A DNA stretch of 64,000 nt from Apostichopus japonicus. Its lineage: Eukaryota > Echinodermata > Holothuroidea > Aspidochirotida > Stichopodidae. Both the position numbers and the translations under genes were made by a program. Under the pieces are notes generated by a model. It worked only from the letters and a program-made list of their open reading frames with translations. It did not search any database and had not been told where the DNA came from. Location of the stretch: assembly GCF_037975245.1 (NCBI RefSeq), contig NC_092580.1:14855001-14919000 (forward strand), written 5' to 3'. The stretch's first letter is position 1. Every line of letters starts with the position of its first letter. Positions 1-10,400 of the stretch are shown piece by piece.

Positions 1-109
1 GCGGCTAGCGTCAGACTGACAGTCTAGTAACATTACTAACAGTTAGTGAGTAACTGGTTAGGTAAGGCCTTACATTAGGCCTTTAAAGTCAGTGGCATAA
101 AATGATATA

Positions 110-690
110 GGCCTATGGGCCATACTGGAAAGTACGACCTTTCACACAAAGATCTTTGGCGTATGGAAATGTACGCCAATAAATTTGGCGTACGGCGTAC
201 ATCACTGCCCCAGGGAAAAGTACGACAGTTGGCGTGGCTTATCGCGTAAGCGTGGAGGAAAATTCAGCCGCAACAGTGCAAGTGACGCAAGATGGTTCAG
301 ACCATCGAGTTTAATGAATCTGGAGAAACTTTCACACAGTAAATACGCGCGTACCATGCATGGAGGGTCATGTGATGTGTTCCAGGGTGGTACTAATATA
401 TTACTATCCCCATTACGCATGATGATTCCACCCAAGTTTTCATTACACGAAACCTCCAAATATACCGTAATTACAGATGTAAGTTATATGGTCCGGGAAG
501 TGCCATTTCCTGCGATCTGGGAGGCATAATTGACCAAAATTTTTTTTGTACGCTCCGTGCCAACCGATGGTGGCGCTCCGCTTAGATAGTGTGGCGTACA
601 AATACAGAACAAAACCACATTCACCTTGGCATATTTCTTTGGCGTATGGTCAAAGTACATTCCAGTATGGCCTATGGGAGTATGGCCTAG
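110..690. mobile_element. Candidate inverted-repeat element (MITE-like), GGCGTATGG-rich
   Basis: The left end (about 103-145) reads GGCCATACTGGAAAGTAC and the right end (about 650-690) carries the inverted counterpart GTACATTCCAGTATGGCC. Between them the words TTTGGCGTA and TACGCCAA recur in both orientations (about 157, 172, 190, 590, 640). This looks like a non-autonomous DNA element with terminal and subterminal inverted repeats, but target-site duplications are not evident. An open frame at 185-529 inside it resembles nothing I know, so I do not call it a gene. Confidence 0.35.
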
Positions 691-1768
691 GCCCTAGGCT
701 AATTCAACTTTGGCCTTTGTCATCATACCTTTTCATAGCTTGGTGGAGACCTTTTCAACTAATGCACAGGCATAATCCTAAGGCTTCAAACATAGCATTA
801 TTAGGTCAATTTATGTTCGTGAAATTGATATAACTAGTACTACTTACTAGTCTATGCTAAGACTCAGTCGCAGACTTTAAATTCACCGTTAGGTAAACTA
901 ACGTTAGGGCAAACTTACGTTATATGGGCGTTATGCCTAACTTAGGCCTGAAATCACAATTGCACATATTTCATACTTACGCCAGGCCTACACAAATGAA
1001 AGCGACAATCACCTCAAGTTTATTCCAGTAATTCGTGAACGTCTTCCCATCTACTAGGGCTCTGAACCTGATGTCCAACTCCCAACAATTTAGCCTCCTG
1101 CATAAGTTTGGCCCCTTAACTTCGGCTGAAATTACGCAGAGTAATGCTAGTTATATACTATACTGTGTGTATATGATCGTTTTGTTAAAAAAGTTTGTAC
1201 CGTACCTATGGCTAGCAGACAGCAGAGAAGATGTAACCGTTATATGGCAATGATAGGGTACAGTAGGGTCGAGTTTACATAAAAATGTATATTAAAATTG
1301 TTACGTGTACGATGAAATCCTTTGCTGCGAATATAATAGTTCACATCTATTGTCAGAAGTGTAATATTAAATTCACGATTGTTTATTATGTGTACCTGTT
1401 GTGGAGAACGATGCGTAAATTGATTTCTTCCTCCCCATTTCAATAATAGTACAGACCTTATTAGCTATAACTGGTAACCGTTACTCGCACATTTGTGTTC
1501 AACCTTGTTATCGGTATCGGCGGCAAAATGGGTTTGGTTTGCATTACCAATTCAAAGATGTATTAAAGTTAGTTTTAAGATGTTGGATTCATTTTAAGGA
1601 ATGCATGATAGTTATCTTTAATTTAAGGCAGATGTATCCAAAAGGTTATTTAAAGAGAATATGATATAGATAATATCTCCAATGCGCTGTAACTGAGATT
1701 TAATATAAGTTGTTTTTTATCTTAAATTCGAGTTTCTATTTGAAGATATAGTTAAATGCTATGGCACA
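691..1768. other. Intergenic, no gene seen
   Basis: AT-rich sequence with only short frames open by chance. I see no splice-linked coding exons, RNA gene or repeat array here. Confidence 0.5.
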
Positions 1769-1917
1769 GTATTCTACGGTGGCCCATTCGTGCCATTACT
1801 AAAGCATATTTTGAACCAACTGTTTTTTCGAGATATATATTGAATCAACTGTTTTTTCAAGATATATATTTTGTATATACTTTTAGTAATGGCACTAATG
1901 GGCCATCATAGTATTCG
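1769..1917. mobile_element. Short inverted-repeat element (MITE)
   Basis: The left arm contains GTGGCCCATTCGTGCCATTA (about 1779-1798). The right arm (about 1884-1907) contains its near-complement TAATGGCACTAATGGGCCA. Both arms are flanked outside by AGTATTC, which could be a 7-bp target duplication. The ~90-bp interior holds a direct repeat of AACTGTTTTTTC followed by GATATATAT. It has no coding capacity. Confidence 0.6.
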
Positions 1918-2460
1918 AATAAACTTACAATAATTGTTTCACGACATTTTTAAGTATTTAAAGTTAATCTAAGTTCAGAATAACAATTAAGTCTAATACG
2001 GTACTCTGCACTCGGCCTGTTGCGTTGACGAATTTCCACACTCTGCAGATGTAGATAGAAGTTAAGATATATTCTACAATAAATAATGATAGGCTACTTT
2101 CCTGCCTACATATCTGCAAAGAAGTACCGTATGGTATATTCTCAGAATGCAGGTCTGCAGACATTATTTAGCCCACGAAATGATGCTCAGAATGTACGAG
2201 AATGTTGGTTTTAACTATGGCACTTATATTAACAAATAACCGTCTGTTGCAGCTCCAAAAGATTTAAGTAAAAATCAGGCAACCCGCTGAAAAATTTTGA
2301 TCATAGTTTGCGTATGTACCCTCCCTTCATCCCACTCGGCCTATATGGATATAGGATATTAATGTATAGGACTTACTCTTGGAGTTTGAAGCCTTGTTTT
2401 TTCGTTTTACCACTTGTCAGTATAGGCCATTCTATATTAAACATCCCGGCCGTCTAACCC

Positions 2461-2655
2461 CTCCCACCCCCCCCCCCCACCACCAAACCTCGACATATAG
2501 CAAAATTATTTACCTCATGTGATCATTAAATTCTTATATTTCAAGTTCTTACTTGGGAATAGTCACTAACACAAGGGCGCACAATTGAGGATACTATATA
2601 ATATTATGATTATGATTATGATTATGGTTATGATGATGATTATTATTATTATTAG
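2461..2655. repeat. Poly-C tract and (ATT/ATG) microsatellite
   Basis: A C-rich run at about 2461-2483 is followed after about 120 bp by a trinucleotide-type tract, GATTATGATTAT then TTATTATTATTA, at about 2603-2655. Simple-sequence DNA. Confidence 0.8.
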
Positions 2656-2911
2656 ACAAAACCAGAGTAATAAGATATGAGATTATGACTCATAATGGAC
2701 AAATAAGGAATATTGTTGTTTGAAAATATATTAGGGTTTTCGGTCCCCCTGGGACCTTCGTCAGTAATACTTGGCAAGTACAAAATGTAGCACAATGAGA
2801 CTGTAAATGGCATTGATGAAAATAGTACCTAATAAACCATGATTTTGCAGGAAGCGGATTAACAAGCAAAGACTAGGAATATTGCGACAGGGAGTGAACA
2901 TCTGAATCTTC

Positions 2912-2915
<4 letters not shown>

Positions 2916-3007
<92 letters not shown>
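2916..3007. repeat. (TA)n dinucleotide microsatellite
   Basis: An uninterrupted AT run of about 92 bases. The open frame reading Tyr-Ile repeats across it is an artefact of the dinucleotide. Confidence 0.97.
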
Positions 3008-3008
<1 letters not shown>

Positions 3009-3242
3009 CCTCCATTTCATTAACATAAAGAGTGTTGAAAGTATCTCTTTCGAGATCCGGCTTTAGGAATCACAAATGATTTCGAGTTGGTTAGCATCAT
3101 GTTTGATCTCTAGAGTAAGGCAAAATATGTCACAAAAAACAGAACTATATAGTATTGTTCGATACAGGTGATAAACGCCTACAGTGGAATTACGACCTTC
3201 CTTACCGGTTTCGAACCTCTAGACATACAATCAGCGTTTAGA

Positions 3243-3307
3243 GCCTATAGTGGTTAAGGTGTCCGCATATAAACCGGGAGGCCCGGGTTCGAATCCCGGT
3301 GGAGGCT
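3243..3307 (+). repeat. tRNA-like sequence (tRNA-derived SINE head or tRNA relic)
   Basis: A perfect T-arm, CCGGG-TTCGAAT-CCCGG, is preceded by a box-A-like TATAGTGGTTAAGG. The ends GCCTATA and TGGAGGC can pair as an acceptor stem with one mismatch. No good five-pair anticodon stem forms, so a working tRNA is unlikely. The split polymerase III promoter pattern (box A, then a box B containing GGTTCGAATCC) fits a tRNA-derived SINE head or a decayed tRNA. No long SINE body is obvious downstream. Confidence 0.6.
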
Positions 3308-4091
3308 GGAAGTTGTTCACAGTTTTTCATTTTCCATCTCAATACGATTTCAATTATACAAATATATGATAATGATCGCTCATGCTCTTATTTCCTCGCT
3401 GAGCAATGAATAGTCTAGTTTAACATTTCTTGATGTCTGAAAATAATTAGGTGGTTTGTCCTAACATTTAGCAACTTTTAGTATCCTAAACTTTTGGCCT
3501 AATACCAATGACCTTAAAGACAAACAAGTGGTTGGTTATAGGTCCATCCGTTATCAATACAAAAATTGTTTCGTTCACCATAAAGTACTTCGGAAGTTGT
3601 TAAAGTAACGATAATCCCAAATCAGTGGGGACAAAAACTTTCTAATAAGAGGGCAGCATATCACTATCTTATAGTTAAAGGATGAATCGCGTTCGCCTGC
3701 CTTTAGTAAAACAAACGACACGCTTGGCTCTATAGTTTTACTTTATGGCGTTACGTGTAAAGTTTAAAATCGTTTGCTATACATCGCAAAGGGAGGACCT
3801 TTGTAAATGCATATATAATAATACAGCAATGGCCAAAGATTTGTTAATCATCTGGCTGTTTGTCTAACCGATGTATTGCCACACCTCCCCAATATAGAAA
3901 GAGGAATGACCAACAGAGAAACCAGACCACAGACATGAAACACAATTTTAAGGTGATCTAGTCTCGTCTTGAATGATTCCTGTAATAAGAAAAGGAAAAT
4001 GAAGAGTCTGTTTAGTTGTTACTGAGCAGGCGATGTAAAATAAAGTTGGTGTATATAACCGTACAGAGAAAGTACAACGTATATATTTTTG

Positions 4092-4450
4092 CCTACGGTA
4101 GCTGTCATACACCATTTTAATGGACAGAGCCTACAATAGTTTTCCTACGGTAGCTGTCATACACCATTTTAATGGACAGAGCCTACAATAGTTTTCCTAC
4201 GGTAGCTGCCATACACCATTTTAATGGACAGAGCCTACAATATTTTCCTACGGTAGCTGTCGTACACCATTTTCATGGATAGAGCCTACAATAATTTTCC
4301 TACGGTAGCTGTCAAACACCATTATAATGGCCATAGTCTACAATACTTTCCCTACGGTAGCTGACATACACCACTTTAATGGACAGAGCCTACGATATTT
4401 TTCCTACGGTAGCTGTCATACACCATTCAAATGACCAGAGCATACAATAT
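4092..4450. repeat. 52-bp minisatellite, about 7 copies
   Basis: Units start with CCTACGGTAGCTG at 4092, 4144, 4196, 4247 and onward, so the period is 51-53 bp. Each unit holds GTAGCTGTC and, 18 nt later, GACAGAGCCTAC, which can fold back imperfectly. The repeats decay toward the right edge. Confidence 0.9.
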
Positions 4451-6324
4451 TTTCTGATATTCGAAATTTGAGAACTCACATCCGTCTCTCTATTAGGCGA
4501 GGGTCACGGTCTGTTATAAAATGTTGTTATAATAATTACTAAGATAGAGTGATGAATAAAGGTTGATATATAACTTGCAATTAATAAGGGTATATTTTTT
4601 TAGGTTTTTCTACAATTGTTTACATGTGCATAGGGGATGCATTTGGTGTCATCCACTCCCCTGAACGCAAACACCTTAATGCACCCAGCCACCCGGAATT
4701 GTCCAAGAGTAAAACTTAGAATGATGGCAGATACTCTGGGGACTAGCAGTGTATTGTAAGGCTGCTGCCACCCACATTCTCATGTGTATTGATGTGATCA
4801 GCTATAGTCTTGAGAATAGTAGTAAACGATAGGGTAATATGTGTATTGCATGGAGATGAAATATAGAGATGAAATTATTGAGTCAAACTCCAATAGTATG
4901 TTTGAATAAGATGCTGTGGCATGCAACATATCATCTACGAGATACATGAGCATATGACCAGACGAAAGAAGCTGAAAGAGCATTACAGACTGTGAACGCA
5001 ATGAGAACATTGCCGAGTTCTATGGTCCAGGCAACGGAAGTGCATGGGTAGCATTTCATTTGTCCGCGGAGTCGCTTAAAGTTACACCGTTAGATTTCCA
5101 TTAACACCTCCGTGGAAAAAATGCCAAATTCCAATAGACAAAATTGGAAGCCAACAGGCGAAGAGGAGAGGTAGGAGTTAAACAGTGGAGGGACAAAGAG
5201 AGGATTAAGGGAAGGGGGTAGGGAATAAACTGGAAAAGTACTTATCACAAATTTGCAAGCAGCCTTGTTTTAACGGATGGAAAACAAGTTCTGTTTCAGT
5301 CTTAGGGTACAGAAGCTTGTTCGTATATCTCGTAATTTTATTGTGTATTCACAATAAAAGTAATCACAGCAACCACACAGCACATTATTTTATATCATCA
5401 TTTTGAAAAGAGGATACATGCAGTCTTAGTTGCGTAGGAACAATTAGGGGGAGGGGAAAGGGGTGGCTGCACCTTTGAAAATTTAAGGGCAGAATTCTAT
5501 TATACTACTGAATGGACTTTACTTTTTCCATACCATATCCGACATCAATCCAGTGAATTCAAGTGGATCCCGCTTTAACAAGAAGAACCATATGCTTGTT
5601 TGAGCTACTAATCATTTATTAATTCCACGCTGTGCCTTTTGATGAAACATTCTCTATTGTGCATCACCGCAAAGGCCCAGCTCCACTACACTGTCGACTT
5701 CTGACCCAGTCAATAGCAACTACCATGTTAATGAAATCTGTCAAATATAGCATTCAATGTTTTTTTTCTTCTTTTTTCATTTTAATGCATTCTTCTGGAA
5801 ACTATTTACTTATAGGTTATGTGATTTATGCATGCACTTGGAAAGATAAAGTTACCTTTTGAATATTAAATATCAAAATATCTACATGGATGACAATGTC
5901 ATCTTTAAGAATGAAGAATTTATTAAAATAGCTTATCTTATGTTTGCAATACAAAGGTTTTTCACACAAATTCACTCTAGGCAAGGAATACCAATACTGT
6001 TCACAGTTTGTTGCTCTCGTTCCAATACAAATGAAATCATAGAGTAAAATATTAATGAGTAAATAATAGATGGACCATATCTTAGCAGATACGTAACAAT
6101 AATAAATTACAGTAATAGATCATAACTATGTATTAATCTGAATATAATAAAAATTTATGAAAAAATATTCATAAAACTTCCATGGAAGTAGTCTGCTGTC
6201 AGAACAGGTTCTATTGCACTGTAATGACAAATTTCCATACAACATTATTTTGAGCACACATTAATATTTACTTGTACATGATATTTCAGAAACCTTTCTG
6301 ACAACCTTGTAAAACATTATCTTT
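4451..6324. other. 3' flank of FBH1, no gene seen
   Basis: AT-rich DNA without recognisable exons. About 5990-6310 is the source-side match of the right end of the inverted FBH1 duplication (34.55-34.92 kb); for example TTCCATGGAAGTA and AGAGCAACAAACTGTGAACA are shared in inverse orientation. Confidence 0.6.
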
Positions 6325-6415
6325 AAAACATTATTATTCATTTTTTTTTAAGGGGGGCGGGAGGAGGGGGGGGAGGAAGCACACAAATAATGAAAAAAAT
6401 GAATAATAATGTTTT
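6325..6415. repeat. Perfect 23-bp inverted repeat with a G-rich loop
   Basis: The arm at 6325-6347 begins AAAACATTATTATTC. It is repeated exactly in inverse orientation at 6393-6415, which ends GAATAATAATGTTTT. The loop has G runs of 6, 3 and 8 within about 25 nt (6352-6376), enough for a G-quadruplex on the plus strand. It could be a small palindromic insertion. Confidence 0.85.
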
Positions 6416-6928
6416 TAACCTTTGGAAGACAGTCATCAGATGCTTAGTGGTGCTATCATTTTTATAACTTTCAATGCAATAAGAATACATAACTTTCATG
6501 GCACAAGTCCATTCTATGGCAAATGGGAACAAGTAGCTGGATTCGCAGTATGATTGTGCAACAAATATAACCAATAAGAGCCCTCAAAGTAGAGATTGTC
6601 ATTTAAACATTCAGTTCAAAATAAAGCCTAAAATGTCGTTTAAAAAGGTGGGTTAATATATTCACAGAAAACATTCATAAAGAATAACATAAAATTTCTT
6701 AAATCAATCAGTCACTTGTCTCTAAGGCCTATTGAATAATAATGCGGGCACTGAACATTGTTATAAAAGATGTAAAAATAATGTCAATATATTTCATTAA
6801 TTTTGATGAATTCTAGCATAAATCACTTGCAACTACTATTATTGATTCTAATGAGCAGTGAGATAGGAAGAAAAATGACCAAAAAGATGATTCATTTAAG
6901 AAAGAAAAAATAAAGAAATAAAAAAGTG

Positions 6929-6934
6929 TTTATT
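6929..6934 (-). promoter_or_regulatory. FBH1: Duplicate FBH1 poly(A) signal AATAAA (distal)
   Basis: The same AATAAA and flanks as at 7221, carried by the other copy of the 291-bp duplication. It is a possible distal polyadenylation site. Confidence 0.5.
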
Positions 6935-7220
6935 GCTTTGATAACACATACTACAATTTAGTTTAGTCTCTTGAATAACATTAATATTTTTAGATCAATC
7001 AGTCACTTGTCTCTAAGGCCTATTGAATAATAATGCGGGCACTGAACATTTGTTATAAAAGATATCAAAAAAATGTCAATATATTTCATTAATTTTGATG
7101 AATTCTTGCATAAATCACTTGCAACTACTATTATTGATTCTAATGAGCAGTGAGATAGGAAGAAAACTGACCAAAAAGATGATTCATTTAAGAAAGAAAA
7201 AATAAAGAAATAAAAAAGTG

Positions 7221-7226
7221 TTTATT
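7221..7226 (-). promoter_or_regulatory. FBH1: Probable FBH1 poly(A) signal AATAAA (proximal)
   Basis: AATAAA on the minus strand about 92 nt past the TGA at 7318. It lies in the second copy of the 291-bp duplication. Confidence 0.6.
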
Positions 7227-7317
7227 GCTTTGATAACACATACTACAATTTAGTTTAGTCTCTTGAATATATTACCCATTGATTCAATGGTAAAGCTCTT
7301 ATGTTAAATTATTAAAT

Positions 7318-7473
7318 TCAAAAGAGTTCTTCAATTTGGGCTACCCTAGGTGCTTGTTTGTCTCCAAGGAATATTTTCTGGAAGCCTGGAAGGTGGTGGT
7401 GGGCACAGCTACTGCAGATAAATCCTCCATCACTAGTGGGGTGCTGGTGGAAGAGAGAGGAGCCCACCTTGCC
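7318..7473 (-). CDS. FBH1: FBH1 coding exon 20: second Cys pair and stop
   Basis: Acceptor CTATCAG/GGC. Encodes GKVGSSLFHQHPTSDGGFIC then SSCAHHHLPG and ends RVAQIEELF-stop (TGA). GGFICSSC matches the second Cys pair of the FBH1 tail. Confidence 0.9.
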   Translation of the reverse strand, partial: GKVGSSLFHQHPTSDGGFICSSCAHHHLPGFQKIFLGDKQAPRVAQIEELF

Positions 7474-10400
7474 CTGATAGAAGAAAACAAACCAACAGAA
7501 TTGAATAGAATTAATGACAGAGAAAGAGGGAGAGTTAGGCAACGTTATAACAGGAGGGTAGGCAGGGGGTGGGGGTGGGAGAGGAAATATGGGGACAGAA
7601 AAATGGAAAGGGAAGATGTTGGGAGGGAAGATGGGGCAACGATGAGGGGGGGGGGTATGATGAAGTGTCTGAACACTATTGGGAAAAACAAAGCAAGAAA
7701 AATAAAACAAGATAAAAGTCTACAACTAACAGCTGCCATTATGCAGACTGATTAGTACCCTCCTGGAGAGGAAAGGGTGACATGGGGGAGGGGGAGGGGG
7801 AAGATAAATAAACAGTTTATATGAACCTCTCATAGGGGTGCATCCAGTAAGCCAAAGTCCAAGATAATTAGTCAAAGTAGGTTCCTCCAGATTGTTCTTC
7901 CAAAAGTTGCATATGAGTTTATTCACATTTTCTTGCAACACTTAAGAAACCGAATACATCACTTCCTCTTTGCTTGGTCGTCAAACAAGTTTTATGTTTC
8001 AGTATTTTGTCTATAGTTATTAGTTATATTGGAAAGCTTGATTTTCCATGTTGACTAATAATATCAAATTTACATCCAAAATGTTGGATGTACATGCACT
8101 AGAACATTCTCAAGGGGAAAAAAAAGAAACATGAATATTATTGTCCAATTTACTCACAATCTTGACAGACCACACTTTTGCCATAGCAACCCTCTGTTGT
8201 GATGCAATTGCCTGGCCACAGTCTAAGCACTGGCCGTTACTCTCTGAATCGAGGAAAAGCTTTGTTGACAAAGGAAACTTAAAGTGTTCCTGTAAAAAAA
8301 TAATAATACACATGAAATGGTGCTTTCTGGGGCACATTTAGACTATAAATAAGGACTTTATAAGTAGTGGCTCTAAAGGCAAGGTTGTGCTAATAAATAC
8401 TTTGTGAGGGATTGAAAAATAAATGGTGATTGGTGGTGGGGGGGGGGTGTACACTCGTAACAGTGGTCTATTTTCTTCCGCTGCCGAATGCAATACATTT
8501 TCCCCCAGACTGATGTTGGGAGGTGGCCTCAAGTAATGTCCATGTTGATTTATGCAATAACATTTTAAGTATGAGCCCCGTAAGGGTCACCCCTTCTTAA
8601 AATTTTGACAAGGCATTCAGATTTGAACTTGCTCTTACATAAAAAAATATAGGGTTTGAAAACTCGGTATCAGATATCTATCTATATATTACGAGATATA
8701 TAATATGAGATATGTTACGAGATTATGAGATGTCAATGGTACCCTACGTGAGATATCATGCTTTCAGACTGGTATCACACACATGCAAACACACACACAC
8801 AAACCTGAATGCTTTGCCTTTCAGCGAGTAACCAATTAATGGTAGAATTTTATGACCTTTGCTTGTGTAAGGGGGGGGGGGGGGAGGGGGAGGATAAAGG
8901 ACTTTTAATGCAGTATGCAGAGGGTGGCTGTCATGTTTTAAGGATCTTCCTTCTGTAACATATCTTTTAGTACTCACTGAAATTTTGCCAAGACACTTTT
9001 TCAGGTTTTCATTTAGCATCAAACTCTTCTTCGCTCTGGTTACAGCAACGTAAATTAAATTCTTTTCATCCTCTGGTAGATTGATATCTTCAGCTGCAAT
9101 AAAACAAAAATAAAAATTAATTACAATTAGCCTTTGTTTTTCAGTTGTTTATGAACTTTTTTGAAGTGGAACAAACCAAATATTGGAAAATTACTAAAAT
9201 AACAAAGAAAATATTTGTTTTATTCAATGTGAAAATAAACATCAATCCCAATCAACATCTTTGCAGAATGGCCAGAAGAATAATTGAACTAAAATAGTTA
9301 TCATCAGAATAAAATTGATCATAATTTTGAGCCGCAAACATAACAACCATTTATAGTTCACCTGGAAGCAAATACTCAAGAACAAGAAAGGTCAATGTTA
9401 AATCTATGATTTCAGAGAGTGAAACATTGTTTTAAATAATATATAATTCAACATCATAAAACTTTGCTAAAATTATCCACCCCCCACATCCCCAAAGAAA
9501 GCACACACACGGTAAACAGTATCTGTTTAAGGACAACACACATATTTTAAATGACACTTTTAAGGACAAGAAAAATAGTGAGAAAGAAAAGGGAAAAAAA
9601 GCAAAGTTCATACTTATAACATCTCCTCCTTCAACTGGTACAACATTTAGAGAGAAGATGCTAAAGTCAGTTGCTAATTGCACAGTATCAAACTCCAGTC
9701 CCTTGGCTTTGTGTGCTGTGGTTAAGACAATAGCTGTAAAGAAAGTATAATGTAAGGAAATTTAGGACACATCCAACACTAATCTTGTTCCATTTCTCTT
9801 AAGATATACTGCTTGTAACATTTTCACAGTTTGACCTCTGCTGACCTTTGATCACCACCAAAAACAACAGGGATCTCGTTCTGTTGATCCAGATATGAGA
9901 CAGTATTCTTGGTTGGATTCAAAAGGGCATGGCATTTGTTTTGCCCTGTAGTGTCCGAATTCTATGGCAGGCCAGCTATGACAAAAGGGCATGGCTCTAC
10001 ATTGCTCTAGTTCCGTTTTGCAATCAATTGAATAACATTGACACAAGCCATCAATTGGAGGCCTTATGAGAGGTTTGCCTCAATCAAGAACTTTGTTCAG
10101 GATAATCCACTTTGAAAACGTTGAACCAAGCTAACTTGACACTGTCTGTTTCAAGTTTTATGACTCTCCTGATCTTTAACCCTACAACGATATTAAAGAA
10201 ATATGGCTTTGGAAATATTCTTACTCGCAGACTGGAGATTCTCCACTGTTTCTTTCTTGATTTTCTCGATAAGTTCTGGAAGACGATGATTGAAGACTCT
10301 CACGATTTGTATCAATCCTTGAAGTTCCACATCGTCTGCATTACGAGCATAGACTTCCAGATTTGAGAAGGACTGCATCTTTCTGTAGAAGTCATTCCGG

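Larger units (their letters stand above)
6703..7268. repeat. 291-bp tandem duplication in the FBH1 3' region
   Basis: Two direct copies start ATCAATCAGTCACTTGTCTC at 6703 and 6994 and end near GTTTAGTCTCTTGAATA. Identity is high, with few indels. The segment lies directly downstream of the FBH1 stop codon and contains the likely poly(A) signal, so that signal is present twice. Confidence 0.92.

Noticed and set aside
185-529. 114-codon frame near the left end
   Set aside because: Lies inside an inverted-repeat element, has no recognisable domain and no splice partners.
2761-3015. Frame encoding a long Tyr-Ile repeat
   Set aside because: Translation of a (TA)n microsatellite.
3243-3307. Functional tRNA gene
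   Set aside because: The T-arm is perfect but no acceptable anticodon stem forms and the acceptor stem has a mismatch.
7318-7755. 139-codon plus-strand frame at 7336-7755
   Set aside because: Antisense to FBH1 exon 20 and its upstream G-rich intron; no family resemblance.
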